A stretch of 64,000 bases of DNA from Flavobacteriaceae bacterium (GCA_013373635.1 JABXHN010000003.1:124001-188000), one strand, 5' to 3'; shown: positions 17,165 through 26,728, counted from the first letter of the stretch. The notes: generated by a model from the letters alone, not told the origin. Program-made: numbers and translations.

Positions 17165-18846
17165 AATCCAACTGCAGCATCGTCACCCCTAGGATCAGCA
17201 CCTGCTTCCAATCGTCCATCTTTTAAACGTTTGATGGCATCTACCTTTCCTATAATTCTGGTTCTTCCTTGTCGAATCGAATAACCTTTTGCTTCTAATG
17301 CAGCTTTAAGCTCATCAGAATATCCCGTAGCTTCTAAAATAATTTCATCGGGTAACCACTGATGATGAAAACGTTTGGCATTGACGGCCTCTTGCATTCC
17401 CATATTGAATTCATACAAGTTTAAAATGGTTTGAGCTACCGCTGTGATGATGGTGGATCCTCCTGGAGTTCCAACTACCGCATAGAGTTCATTGTCTTTT
17501 TCTACGATACTTGGGGTCATTGAAGAGAGCATTCGTTTTTGAGGTTCGATAGCATTAGCCTGGGCACCGATGAGGCCAAACATATTAGGAACACCTACTT
17601 TAGAAGAAAAGTCGTCCATTTCATTGTTTAAAAAGATTCCCAACTCTTCACAGAACAACTTCGAACCAAAACCGCCATTCAATGTTGTAGTTACAGACAC
17701 CCCATTTCCAAACTGATCTACGATAGAGTAGTGGGTGGTCTCATCACTTTCCACCACCTGAATAGTTCCTCTGGATACTTCAGAAGATGGTGTAGCAGCA
17801 TCAAAACTAAAATTGTCAAAACGCTCTTTTAAATAAGTATCACTCAGTAGAACATCCAAAGGTATATCCGCAAAATCAGGATCACCAAGAAAGTAATTTC
17901 GGTCTGCATAAGCTCTTCTAGCAGCCTCAGTAAACAGCTGAATAGCTTCGAGAGAATTATGCTCGTATTGACCAATATTGTAGGGCTCAATCATCTTAAA
18001 TATCTGATTCATAGTGACTCCACCACTCGATGGCGGACTCATTGATATGATTTTGATGTCTTTGTAATTAAACACCACAGGCTGTCTCCATACAGCCTCA
18101 TAGGCTGCTAAATCACCCTCAGTGATATAACCTCCCTTATCCATCACAAACTTTGAGAGAATCTTTGCAGTTTCTCCTTTGTAGAATTCATCTCTACCAT
18201 TTTTAATGACGCGTTTAAGCGTATTTGCAAAAGCTAAATTTTTAATAGTGTCACCTACCTTGTATTCTTTGGTGTACAGTGAATTTTCTCCATTAGCTTC
18301 CACTAGATCATCTCGATAGTATGAAAAAGAATTCACATCTCTTTGAGTTACTACTACACCGCGTTCTGCTAAATCAACAACCGGCTGTATCAATTGTTCT
18401 ATAGGAAGGCTACCAAACTTTTCATGCACTTCAAATAGTCCAGCCAAAGTTCCTGGAACCCCTATAGCTGTTGCTCCTTTGGTGCTCATTCCCGGAATTA
18501 CATTACCATCCTGATCTAAATACATATCTCTATGAGCAGACATTGGTGCCTTTTCTCTGTAATCAATTCCTCCATAGGTTCCCTCATTGGTTCTGTAGAC
18601 CATAAATCCTCCACCGCCAATGTTTCCAGCAAAGGGATAGGCAACGGCAAGGGCGAGTTCAGTAGAAACCATAGCATCAAAAGCATTTCCACCTTGTTGC
18701 ATCACGGCAGATCCAATTGCTGAAGCTTCCACTCGGGCGGATACTACCATGGCGTTATCGGTTATTAATCCTAGGTTTTGATCCTCATTTGAAGAGGAAC
18801 AACTCAGAGCGATAACTCCTAAAAATAAGATGAGGGATTTGTTCAT
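17161..18846 (-). CDS. ggt: gamma-glutamyltransferase (lipoprotein)
   Basis: 561 residues with a lipobox signal (VIALSC, Cys16), so it is lipid-anchored outside the cytoplasm. The family cleaves the gamma-glutamyl bond of glutathione and transfers or hydrolyses the glutamyl group. The self-processing N-terminal nucleophile Thr lies in ESDETTHYSIVDQFGN near residue 366, followed by VTTTLNGGFGS; LSSMTPSIV and GTPGGSTIITAV give the Gly-rich substrate loops. The proenzyme would autocleave before the Thr of TTHYS into large and small subunits. Length matches the family. It overlaps the next upstream gene by 4 bases (ATGA), so the two are co-transcribed. Confidence 0.93.
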   Translation of the reverse strand: MNKSLILFLGVIALSCSSSNEDQNLGLITDNAMVVSARVEASAIGSAVMQQGGNAFDAMVSTELALAVAYPFAGNIGGGGFMVYRTNEGTYGGIDYREKAPMSAHRDMYLDQDGNVIPGMSTKGATAIGVPGTLAGLFEVHEKFGSLPIEQLIQPVVDLAERGVVVTQRDVNSFSYYRDDLVEANGENSLYTKEYKVGDTIKNLAFANTLKRVIKNGRDEFYKGETAKILSKFVMDKGGYITEGDLAAYEAVWRQPVVFNYKDIKIISMSPPSSGGVTMNQIFKMIEPYNIGQYEHNSLEAIQLFTEAARRAYADRNYFLGDPDFADIPLDVLLSDTYLKERFDNFSFDAATPSSEVSRGTIQVVESDETTHYSIVDQFGNGVSVTTTLNGGFGSKLFCEELGIFLNNEMDDFSSKVGVPNMFGLIGAQANAIEPQKRMLSSMTPSIVEKDNELYAVVGTPGGSTIITAVAQTILNLYEFNMGMQEAVNAKRFHHQWLPDEIILEATGYSDELKAALEAKGYSIRQGRTRIIGKVDAIKRLKDGRLEAGADPRGDDAAVGF

Positions 18847-19427
18847 AATTCGTTGATTTTTGATTTTGAAAAGATAGTAATTTCTTCAAAAAAATGACTG
18901 AATTCATTTTGAAATTCATCAGTGTATAACTCAATTAGTTCAGATGCAGTATCCATAGAAGAACCGTAATTGGCACGCGAGTGCATTCCTTTAAAGATAC
19001 GATCAATACCCGATAGAGATTGATACATGACTAGCCAATTGTTTTTTGCCATATGGTGTAATGCGTATTGAGAAGTCTTGGGTAGCAGTTCTTTATTGGA
19101 TTCCAATAAGTCGTAAAAAGTATGTGAATACGTCTCTAAATCACTACTGGAATACTGTTTCCAATTCTTTGCCAAAAAATGATCGTATACGATATCGATG
19201 ACCACTCTGGCGTAATGACCTTGATGAGAAAAGATACGTCTACAGGATTGTTTGTAGAGGGGATGAGAATCCGTAAAATCATCAATCGCTCTGTGTAATA
19301 GAATACCTTTTTGAATCCCTTCAGGAAACTTGGAAAGATCGGAACCCTTGACTTGATCCGCTATAAAGTTCCCAATCATCAGATCTGAATCTCCAAAAGA
19401 TAAATAAGAATGTGCGAGTATATTCAC
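18843..19427 (-). CDS. acyl-carrier-protein phosphodiesterase family protein
   Basis: 194 residues of the AcpH/DUF479 family. The HD-like metal-site pattern is visible: MNILAHSYLSF with GNFIADQVKG, then LLHRAIDDFTDSHP, and YARVVIDIVYDHFLAKNW. Members remove the 4'-phosphopantetheine arm from acyl carrier protein, turning holo-ACP into apo-ACP. It is first in the unit with ggt (4-base overlap) and divergent from glmM, with which it shares an 81-base gap. Confidence 0.85.
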   Translation of the reverse strand: MNILAHSYLSFGDSDLMIGNFIADQVKGSDLSKFPEGIQKGILLHRAIDDFTDSHPLYKQSCRRIFSHQGHYARVVIDIVYDHFLAKNWKQYSSSDLETYSHTFYDLLESNKELLPKTSQYALHHMAKNNWLVMYQSLSGIDRIFKGMHSRANYGSSMDTASELIELYTDEFQNEFSHFFEEITIFSKSKINEL

Positions 19428-19482
19428 AGTATTTATTTGCTTCTAAAATAACAAATAGACTATATAAAGTACAAGGTTTACT

Positions 19483-19490
19483 TATATTTG
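19483..19490 (+). promoter_or_regulatory. -7 promoter element for glmM
   Basis: Exact TAnnTTTG match (TATATTTG). Transcription would begin near 19497, so the TTG at 19488 lies inside the promoter and cannot be the glmM start; the ATG at 19509 can. No clear -33 box is visible. Confidence 0.6.
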
Positions 19491-19508
19491 TTAAAAAAAA
19501 AGAACGCT

Positions 19509-20891
19509 ATGACTCTTATAAAATCAATTTCAGGAATTCGCGGAACCATTGGAGGAGAAGTGGATAACAACCTCACTCCCTTAGACTTAGTGAAATTTGC
19601 ATCTGCCTATGGTTCGTGGATCAAGCAACATTCATCCAATGATCGAGTGAAGATCGTCATTGGAAGAGATGCTCGTTTGTCTGGAGCGATGGTGGAAGCG
19701 ATTGTTGTCAACTCTTTAATAGCACTTGGAATCGATGTAATTAATTTAGGACTTTCAACTACTCCAACAGTGGAACTTGCTGTTCCCATGGAAGGAGCAG
19801 ATGGTGGAATCATTCTTACCGCTAGTCACAATCCAAAACAGTGGAATGCTTTAAAGTTACTCAATAGCAAAGGGGAGTTTATCGATGCACAGGCAGGTGA
19901 AATGATTTTAGAAAGTGCTGCAAATGAAGACTTTTCTTATGCAGAGGTAGATGATTTAGGAATAGAAACTAAAGACGATAGCTATCTTCAAAAGCATATC
20001 GATGCGGTATTAAACTTAACATTAGTTGAGAAAGAACAAATCGCTAAAAAGGGATTTAAAGTCGTTGTTGATGGAGTCAATTCAACAGGTGGTATTTTTA
20101 TTCCTGCTCTATTAGAACAATTAGGAGTTGAGGTGGTAAAACTATACTGTGATCCTACAGGACATTTTCCTCACAATCCAGAACCCTTAGAAAAACATTT
20201 AGGAGCAATAATGGAAGCTGTTGTAACACATAAAGCTGATTTTGGTATCGTTGTAGATCCAGATGTGGATCGTTTGGCATTTATATCAGAAGAAGGTTCG
20301 ATGTTTGGAGAGGAATACACCTTAGTAGCATGTGCTGATTACGTACTGAGTAAAACTCCAGGCAGCACTGTCTCTAATCTTTCTTCTTCAAGAGCGCTTA
20401 GTGATATCACTAATTTACACAAGGGAAGCTATACAGCTGCATCGGTTGGTGAGGTCAATGTAGTACAGTGTATGAAAGACACCAATGCCATTATTGGAGG
20501 TGAAGGTAACGGTGGAATTATCTACCCAGAAAGTCACTATGGTAGAGATGCTCTTGTTGGAACAGCTCTCTTTTTAATGTTACTGAGTGAAAAAAATATC
20601 AAGGTATCAGAACTCCGAGCTTCCTATCCAACATATTTTATGAGAAAGGACAAGATTGAACTCGATGCGAGCATCGATGTTGACAGTCTTCTTGCAGCTG
20701 TTGAAAAACGTTATCAACACGAGCGTATCAATACACAAGACGGAGTGAAGATCGACTTTGAAAATCACTGGGTACACCTTAGAAAATCCAATACAGAACC
20801 CATCATTCGAGTGTATACAGAAGCGAAGTCAGTTGCTGAGGCTGAAACCGTTGCCAATGCAATGATGGATGAAATTAAGGGATTGGTTTAA
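19509..20891 (+). CDS. glmM: phosphoglucosamine mutase
   Basis: 460 residues from ATG 19509 (the frame extends 7 codons upstream to a TTG that lies within the promoter). It converts glucosamine-6-phosphate to glucosamine-1-phosphate for UDP-GlcNAc, feeding peptidoglycan and lipid A. The active-site phosphoserine is Ser106 in TASHNP; the metal loop is VDPDVDRLAF; the sugar loop GGEGNGGIIYPESHYGRD and the phosphate loop RKSNTEPIIRVYTEA close the set. A neighbouring phosphomannomutase activity is possible in Bacteroidota and cannot be excluded by eye. The stop overlaps the convergent acyltransferase stop by 4 bases (TTAA). Confidence 0.9.
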   Translation: MTLIKSISGIRGTIGGEVDNNLTPLDLVKFASAYGSWIKQHSSNDRVKIVIGRDARLSGAMVEAIVVNSLIALGIDVINLGLSTTPTVELAVPMEGADGGIILTASHNPKQWNALKLLNSKGEFIDAQAGEMILESAANEDFSYAEVDDLGIETKDDSYLQKHIDAVLNLTLVEKEQIAKKGFKVVVDGVNSTGGIFIPALLEQLGVEVVKLYCDPTGHFPHNPEPLEKHLGAIMEAVVTHKADFGIVVDPDVDRLAFISEEGSMFGEEYTLVACADYVLSKTPGSTVSNLSSSRALSDITNLHKGSYTAASVGEVNVVQCMKDTNAIIGGEGNGGIIYPESHYGRDALVGTALFLMLLSEKNIKVSELRASYPTYFMRKDKIELDASIDVDSLLAAVEKRYQHERINTQDGVKIDFENHWVHLRKSNTEPIIRVYTEAKSVAEAETVANAMMDEIKGLV

Positions 20892-21751
20892 AGTTTTTTT
20901 CCAGCGTGCTTCCAGCGTTTATGCGTCCAGAAGTAATAGGTAGGCTCCTCCTTAATTTGCTTTTCTAGTGAATTAAAATAAGCTTTCGTAAGGGTTACTT
21001 CGTCTGTCTTTGAGGCATCATCGATAAGTTCTTCAAACTCAACTTCGTAGTGGTTTTTAGAAACTCTATGAGTTTTGATATAGAACACACTCATCTTTGA
21101 TTTTACAGCTAATGAAGCTGCTCCAGTATGAACTGGAACTTCAACTCCCATAAAAGGAAGCCATAATTTTGCCATCGTCAGCATTGGAGATTGATCTGAT
21201 ACCATGGTATAGATTGCAGTTAGCCCTTTGCGCTGATTTGAAAGAACTGTTTTAGCCACTTTGCCATTAGGTACCATAATGGAGCCAAATCTTGAGCGAA
21301 TCAAATGAACGAGCTTGTCAAAATGACCACTACTGATAGGCTGATAAACCACATAAGCTGGTTTGGACACCCAACTCGCAATAGAACAAACCCAATCCCA
21401 ATTGGCATAATGTCCACCCATAAGCAATACCGATCCTTTTTCAGCAGCCCTTTCAACTAGTTCGACATTGAGTAACTTATAGTGATCTTGCATTTGTTGC
21501 TTGTTCCAGGCCAAGGGTTGAATGGTTTCCATAAACACATCAATCAGGTGCTTGTAGAATTGTTTTCGAAGTTTTTTAAGGGATCGAATCGATCGATCTG
21601 GAAAAGCCAGTTGAAGATTGTCCAGCACTACTTGTTTGCGATATCCAAATAGGTAATAAATAATAATGAAAAGCTTTAACTCCAATAAATACTTGAGCCA
21701 CTTTGGAAGATGAACAACGAGTTTTATTAAAATATAGAGTAGCTGATACAT
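20888..21751 (-). CDS. LpxL/HtrB-type lipid A acyltransferase
   Basis: 287 residues. One N-terminal membrane-anchoring stretch (about 22-36), then the HX4D acyltransferase site His114-Asp119 in GGHYANWDW. Later GLTAIYTMVSDQSPM and FMGVEVPVHTGAASLAVKS correspond to the conserved substrate blocks, and YFWTHKRWKH is the typical C-terminal motif. Such enzymes add secondary acyl chains to the lipid A precursor from acyl-ACP at the inner membrane. It is divergent from the rhomboid gene with a shared 57-base promoter region. Confidence 0.88.
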   Translation of the reverse strand: MYQLLYILIKLVVHLPKWLKYLLELKLFIIIYYLFGYRKQVVLDNLQLAFPDRSIRSLKKLRKQFYKHLIDVFMETIQPLAWNKQQMQDHYKLLNVELVERAAEKGSVLLMGGHYANWDWVCSIASWVSKPAYVVYQPISSGHFDKLVHLIRSRFGSIMVPNGKVAKTVLSNQRKGLTAIYTMVSDQSPMLTMAKLWLPFMGVEVPVHTGAASLAVKSKMSVFYIKTHRVSKNHYEVEFEELIDDASKTDEVTLTKAYFNSLEKQIKEEPTYYFWTHKRWKHAGKKL

Positions 21752-21779
21752 ATGTGAATAAAGGTAGAAAATTATAGCG

Positions 21780-21797
21780 CAAATATAAGTATATTTG
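21780..21797. promoter_or_regulatory. head-to-head -7 elements of a divergent promoter pair
   Basis: CAAATATA (21780-21787) and TATATTTG (21790-21797) form an 18-base dyad with a 2-base centre. Read outward, each arm is a perfect TAnnTTTG: the minus-strand copy serves the acyltransferase at 21751, the plus-strand copy the rhomboid gene at 21809. Neither has a convincing -33 box. The two polymerases could not bind at once. Confidence 0.6.
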
Positions 21798-21808
21798 AGT
21801 TCTAAGCT

Positions 21809-22456
21809 ATGAATTCAATACATCCATTAAGTCTGTTAATTATCATATCCAATGTCCTTATTAGCTATAAAGGATTCAAGGATGGTCGTTTTTTTGAACG
21901 CTATAAATTCAATGTAGCTGCTGTTGAGAAAGGGCAGTGGGAACGTATTTTCACAGCAGGTTTTCTCCATGTTGATTATTCCCATCTACTCTTTAATATG
22001 TTTACATTTTACTTTTTTGGGGATATTGTCATCTATCGATTAGGAGTATTAGGGTTTTTAGCCGTTTACTTTATAAGTCTTTTGGCAGGGAATCTCTTTA
22101 GTTTTATATACTATAGAAAAAATTCTTTTTACAATGCAGTAGGAGCCAGTGGAGCGATTACAGGAACCCTGTATGCAGCTATTGTTCTCTATCCTGAAAT
22201 GAGACTTGGAATCATGTTTATTCCCATTCCACTTCCTGCTTACTTAGTAGGGTTAGGGTATATGCTCTACACCTTATACGGGATCAAACGAGCCAATGAC
22301 AATATTGGTCATGCAGCTCATTTTGCAGGGGCCATAGCAGGTTTAGTAATAGCAATATTCCTAGTTCCAATCAGTATTTTTAAGGATCCTATTGCTGTTA
22401 TAGCACTCTTAATTCCCTTGGTATTGTTTGTGCTAATGGAACGTAAAAGGATTTAG
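21809..22456 (+). CDS. rhomboid-family intramembrane serine protease
   Basis: 215 residues with about six membrane helices. The rhomboid catalytic dyad is Ser114 in VGASGAITG and His171 in HAAHFAGAIAG. The first-loop motif GFLHVDYSHLLFNMFTFYFFG (about 51-71) provides the oxyanion-hole His and Asn. Rhomboids cut transmembrane substrates within the bilayer; the substrate is unknown. The stop overlaps the convergent TlpA-like gene by 4 bases (TTAG). Confidence 0.92.
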   Translation: MNSIHPLSLLIIISNVLISYKGFKDGRFFERYKFNVAAVEKGQWERIFTAGFLHVDYSHLLFNMFTFYFFGDIVIYRLGVLGFLAVYFISLLAGNLFSFIYYRKNSFYNAVGASGAITGTLYAAIVLYPEMRLGIMFIPIPLPAYLVGLGYMLYTLYGIKRANDNIGHAAHFAGAIAGLVIAIFLVPISIFKDPIAVIALLIPLVLFVLMERKRI

Positions 22457-23571
22457 TTTCCGAAGATTTTTAACAGAGCTTCGTCTACTTGAGATCCGTA
22501 GATGTAACGTTCTAATATTTTTCCTTCACTGTCTACGATGATCGCAGATGGAATGGATCTAATATTAAACCTAGTTGCTATAGGTCCATCAAAATATTGA
22601 AGATGTGATACTTGAAGCCAAGGTAATTCGTCTTCTTCAATTGCTTTTAACCACTCTTCTTTAGACTTATCCAACGATACTCCAATCACTACGAGTCCTT
22701 GATCTTTATATTTTGCGTAAAGATCTTTCAAGTGTGGATTTGCAGCTCTACAAGGCTTACACCAAGCAGCCCAAAAATCGATAAGCGTTGCTTTTGAACC
22801 AAGACTTTCACTGAGTTTAAGAGTTCCTCCATCTGGAGTAGGAGCTTCAAAATCTTCAACTGTAGCACCGATAGCAATCGACTTTGATTTTTCAATCATC
22901 TCAGCTAATTTCTGTGCTTCTTCAGTTTGTTTAATCTTATCGCTAAAGGCGTTAAAATGCATCTCTACATCTTCTATCTCTAACTCGCTCATTTGGTACA
23001 TTCTATTGAGTAATAAATACGATAAGAATGAATCTGTGTAATCAGTTATATAGCTTTTTTCATAAACTTTAATCTCATCGACTAAGTCGTTGTATTCTTG
23101 GCGTAAGGAAGCTACTTGAGCTTCTTTTCTTTGAGATTGAGCACTTCTTAAATCATTAGCAATCGCTTGAATCTGATTTCTATAGGTCATCGTATTGTCG
23201 ATATAGTCTTGATAGTAATTGTTTTGAGAGGTTCCCCCAACTTTATAAGTCTTAGGATCATTTACATCTCCTTTTACCGTAACCTTACCGTCTTCTAAAA
23301 ATACTGGAATATTGACATTAGAGTGATTGACATTCACATAATACATACGCAGCGGTGGAATTTCACCACTTATACTAAAGGCACCGTTAATTGGAGTCAC
23401 TGAATCCAAGGTCGCTTGTGTTCTATTGGGTTTTACATCGATGATGTAAATGATATCGTTGTCTTCTAATCCTACTAATTCTCCTTCTAAGGTATATTGG
23501 GGAGTTGTGTTACACGAAATAGCCATCATCGCACTGATAGCAAGGACAAGCTTTGAGATTTTTTTGATCAT
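22453..23571 (-). CDS. TlpA-like thiol-disulfide oxidoreductase lipoprotein with N-terminal DUF4369-type domain
   Basis: 372 residues. Lipobox at AISC (Cys20) places it in the envelope. Residues ~28-130 resemble the beta-rich DUF4369 domain (YTLEGELVGLEDNDIIYI), the middle is helical and charged (130-225), and the C-terminus is a thioredoxin fold with redox motif WCKPC near 269-273 and the cis-Pro segment RSIPSAIIVDSEGKIL. Bacteroidota encode many such proteins; they reduce or exchange disulfides in exported proteins, or serve cytochrome c maturation. No cytochrome maturation genes are nearby. Confidence 0.88.
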   Translation of the reverse strand: MIKKISKLVLAISAMMAISCNTTPQYTLEGELVGLEDNDIIYIIDVKPNRTQATLDSVTPINGAFSISGEIPPLRMYYVNVNHSNVNIPVFLEDGKVTVKGDVNDPKTYKVGGTSQNNYYQDYIDNTMTYRNQIQAIANDLRSAQSQRKEAQVASLRQEYNDLVDEIKVYEKSYITDYTDSFLSYLLLNRMYQMSELEIEDVEMHFNAFSDKIKQTEEAQKLAEMIEKSKSIAIGATVEDFEAPTPDGGTLKLSESLGSKATLIDFWAAWCKPCRAANPHLKDLYAKYKDQGLVVIGVSLDKSKEEWLKAIEEDELPWLQVSHLQYFDGPIATRFNIRSIPSAIIVDSEGKILERYIYGSQVDEALLKIFGN

Positions 23572-23590
23572 TTGTTAAATTTTAGTCTTC

Positions 23591-23598
23591 CAAAAGTA
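23591..23598 (-). promoter_or_regulatory. -7 promoter element for the TlpA-like gene
   Basis: Minus-strand TACTTTTG, an exact TAnnTTTG, 19 bases upstream of the ATG at 23571. A TTTC lies 18 bases further upstream in place of the -33 TTTG. The rest of the gap (to 23718) also holds the inverted repeat TTAACA (23636-23641) / TGTTAA (23651-23656), of unknown meaning. Confidence 0.5.
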
Positions 23599-23718
23599 TT
23601 ATTTAAATACCGAATAGAAAAAGGATAACTTATATTTAACAAGGCTTTAATGTTAAGCTGATAATTTTTGACTCTTTTCAATCTTTTTTAATGGTATTCC
23701 TTCAATAATCATTTATTT

Positions 23719-26658
23719 TTGAAAAAAATTTTAGACTTGAATCAAGATCATCTAGAACAGCTACAACAAAGTATCCAAGGAACACTTCATTGGGATGCTC
23801 TCAGTAAAGCAATTTATGCTACCGATGCTTCGGTATATAGAAAAACACCAACTGCAGTTGCCTATCCTAAAAACGTAGAGGATATAAAGACCATAATCGA
23901 TTTTGCAAGAGAACATCAAATCGGTTTAATTCCTAGAACTGCTGGGACTTCACTTGCAGGTCAATGTGTTGGTACTGGAATCGTAGTTGATGTATCGAAA
24001 CACTTTACAGAGATTCTCGAACTAGATGTTGAAAAAAAACAAGTGAGAGTTCAACCTGGAGTAATCAGAGATGAACTCAATCAATACCTAAAACCTCATG
24101 GACTTTTTTTTGGTCCGAATACTTCTACTTCTAACAGATGTATGATTGGAGGAATGGTAGGTAATAACTCTTCGGGTACTACCTCTATTAAATACGGAGT
24201 AACTCGTGAGAAACTCGTAAGTCTTAAAACAGTGTTATTCGATGGCTCTGAAGTAGAGTTTTCGTCGATTAGCAAGGAGGAATTCGACGCTAAAAAGGAG
24301 GAAAACACATTTGAAGGCTTAGTTTATAAAAGCATCTATAACTTGCTTAAAGACAAGAAAGTACAAGATAATATCAAAGCTGAGTTTCCAAAGGAAAGCA
24401 TTCACAGAAGAAATGTGGGTTATGCAGTTGATGAGCTTTTAAAAAGCGATGTTTTTGGGGGGAAAGAGCAGTTTAATATGGGTCATTTACTCTCTGGAAG
24501 TGAAGGAACTCTAGCCTTTTCAACTGAAATCACGCTTCAATTAGACGATTTACCACCATCCTATGCTGCAATGTTGGTTCCTCATTACAAAACTCTCGAA
24601 GATTGTTTAGCTGATGTAGCACCGGTGATGGAGGAAGGATTGTACACCTGCGAGATGATGGATAAAATCATTCTCGATTGTACCAAGAGCAACAGAGAGC
24701 AATTAGCCAATCGCTTTTTTATCGAAGGAGATCCTGCTGCGGTACTCATGTTAGAAGTAAGGGCCGACAGTGAATCTGAACTTGAAAAAAAGATTCTATC
24801 CCTCGAAAAGAGGTTAGAAAACACAGGACTTAGTTATGCTTCTGCAACGCTAAAAGACGAGAACATCAATAAGGCCAACGAGCTCAGAAAGGCAGGCCTA
24901 GGACTATTAGGAAATATGATAGGGGATCGCAAAGCAGTAGCTTGTATCGAAGATACGGCTGTAGCCTTGGAAGATCTCAAAGATTTTATAGCTGACTTTA
25001 GCAAGATCATGGCTTCCTACAAACAAGAGGCGGTTTATTACGCACACGCTGGAGCAGGGGAATTACACCTGAGACCAATTCTCAACTTAAAGAAAGGGGA
25101 TGATGTTAAACTCTTTAGATCCATTACCACCGATGTAGCAAAGCTCACTAAAGCCTATAAGGGATCTTTTAGTGGTGAACACGGTGATGGTATTGTAAGA
25201 GCGGAGTTTATCCCTATGTTAATTGGTCAGGAAAACTATCAGCTGCTGATCAAATTAAAGTCAATATTTGACCCTACCGATATTTTCAACCCTGGAAAAA
25301 TTGTTGAAGCTTTTCCAATGGATGAATCGCTTCGCTATGAGGTCGATCGAGAAGAACCAAAGATCGAAACCCTGATGGACTTCTCAGATAAAATGGGAAT
25401 TCTAAGAATTGCTGAAGCTTGTAATGGATCTGGAGATTGTAGAAAGACTGAAAAATCAGCAGGAGGAATGTGTCCTTCATACCAGGCTACAAAAGACGAA
25501 AAAGATACCACTCGTGCTAGAGCAAATGCCTTTAGAGAGTTCTTGACTAATGGAGCTTCTGCTAATAAATTTGATTCAAAAGAACTCAAAGAAGTACTCG
25601 ATCTCTGTGTGAGTTGTAAGGCCTGTGCTAGTGAGTGTCCATCAAATGTAGATATCACGGCTTTAAAAGCTGAATTCCTATACCAATACCAAAAGGAAAA
25701 CGGATTCTCTACTAGATCAAAATTCTTTGCATACAGTACAGCCTTAAACAAAATGATGAGTAAGGCGAGTTGGTTTTTCAATACAGTTAATAGTAATAAA
25801 TTAACTGGAGGAATTGTTAAAGCTAGCATCGGAATTGCCCAAGAGCGTTCTATTCCAAAAGTATACAATTGTAATTTTGACAAGCATTTAAAGAAGCTAA
25901 AAAGTCTCTACAATCCAAAAGGCAAAGAAGTGGTGCTCTTTGTCGATGAATTCATTCGCTATATGGATGTAGAAATTGGAAAAGATGCCATAGAACTCTT
26001 GACGCGTTTAGGCTATCAAGTACAATTGTTTTACGGAGATAGTGGAAGAACCTTTTTATCAAAAGGATTCCTCAAACAAGCTCAAAAAAAAGCAGAGATC
26101 AATATTGATAATCTTGAGGATGTTTTAGATAAAAATCTTCCTATAATTGGTATAGAGCCTTCAGCAGTGCTGAGTTTTAAAGACGAATACAAACGCCTAT
26201 TGGCTCCTTGTGACGATAGAGATAATTTAGGAAACAACGCTTCAACCATCACAAAATTTTTAGCGGATGAAATGAGTGCTGGATCTATTTCTAAGAGCCA
26301 ATTTATAAGTGATGTTGCAGAAATTAAATTACACGCTCACTGTCACGAAAAGTCTATTGAAACATCTAAGGGTAGTTTTGATGTTTTAAATTTCCCTGAA
26401 AACTACAAAGTTACCTTAATAAATTCAGGATGCTGTGGTATGGCTGGTTCCTTTGGTTATGAAAAGGAGCACTATGAGACCTCTATGAAAATAGGAAGTC
26501 TACGATTGTTCCCTGCTATTGAAAAAACAGAAAGCTCTGTAATTATAGCAGCTACAGGAACATCATGTAGACATCAAATTAAAGATGGAACTTCAAGAGA
26601 TGCATTACACCCTGTAACCATATTAAAAAACGCATTGGTAAAAACCGTTGATTGTTGA
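23719..26658 (+). CDS. FAD-linked oxidase / iron-sulfur fusion oxidoreductase (D-2-hydroxyacid dehydrogenase type)
   Basis: About 979 residues. The N-terminus is a PCMH-type FAD domain (VAYPKNVEDIKTII, IPRTAGTSLAGQCVG, GGMVGNNSSGTTSIKYG), followed by the FAD-oxidase C-terminal domain (YYAHAGAGELHLRP, GSFSGEHGDGIVRAEF). Then come a 4Fe-4S ferredoxin domain with CVSCKACASECP near 634 plus CNGSGDCRK, and a CCG-type domain (NSGCCGMAGSFGYEKEHY). This is the architecture of YdiJ/Dld-like D-lactate or glycolate oxidoreductases, which pass electrons to quinone. No ATG is available: the start is TTG at 23719 or TTG at 23737. A TATTTTTG at 23714-23721 could be a -7 box, which would favour the latter. 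Confidence 0.88.
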   Translation: MKKILDLNQDHLEQLQQSIQGTLHWDALSKAIYATDASVYRKTPTAVAYPKNVEDIKTIIDFAREHQIGLIPRTAGTSLAGQCVGTGIVVDVSKHFTEILELDVEKKQVRVQPGVIRDELNQYLKPHGLFFGPNTSTSNRCMIGGMVGNNSSGTTSIKYGVTREKLVSLKTVLFDGSEVEFSSISKEEFDAKKEENTFEGLVYKSIYNLLKDKKVQDNIKAEFPKESIHRRNVGYAVDELLKSDVFGGKEQFNMGHLLSGSEGTLAFSTEITLQLDDLPPSYAAMLVPHYKTLEDCLADVAPVMEEGLYTCEMMDKIILDCTKSNREQLANRFFIEGDPAAVLMLEVRADSESELEKKILSLEKRLENTGLSYASATLKDENINKANELRKAGLGLLGNMIGDRKAVACIEDTAVALEDLKDFIADFSKIMASYKQEAVYYAHAGAGELHLRPILNLKKGDDVKLFRSITTDVAKLTKAYKGSFSGEHGDGIVRAEFIPMLIGQENYQLLIKLKSIFDPTDIFNPGKIVEAFPMDESLRYEVDREEPKIETLMDFSDKMGILRIAEACNGSGDCRKTEKSAGGMCPSYQATKDEKDTTRARANAFREFLTNGASANKFDSKELKEVLDLCVSCKACASECPSNVDITALKAEFLYQYQKENGFSTRSKFFAYSTALNKMMSKASWFFNTVNSNKLTGGIVKASIGIAQERSIPKVYNCNFDKHLKKLKSLYNPKGKEVVLFVDEFIRYMDVEIGKDAIELLTRLGYQVQLFYGDSGRTFLSKGFLKQAQKKAEINIDNLEDVLDKNLPIIGIEPSAVLSFKDEYKRLLAPCDDRDNLGNNASTITKFLADEMSAGSISKSQFISDVAEIKLHAHCHEKSIETSKGSFDVLNFPENYKVTLINSGCCGMAGSFGYEKEHYETSMKIGSLRLFPAIEKTESSVIIAATGTSCRHQIKDGTSRDALHPVTILKNALVKTVDC

Positions 26659-26679
26659 ACTTAAAAGCATTTTTAATAG

Positions 26680-26710
26680 TTGCAGTCGACAATTAGATAG
26701 CGTATCTTTG
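26680..26710 (+). promoter_or_regulatory. promoter for aroC
   Basis: TTG (26680-26682), 20-base spacer, exact -7 box TATCTTTG (26703-26710), 19 bases ahead of the aroC ATG. Good agreement with the Flavobacterium-type promoter consensus. Confidence 0.65.
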
Positions 26711-26728
26711 AGCTTATAAAACGAGGAT

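Noticed and set aside
19488-19508. Extended glmM start at TTG 19488
   Set aside because: It lies inside the TATATTTG promoter element; ATG 19509 gives the standard MTLIKSISGIRGT start.
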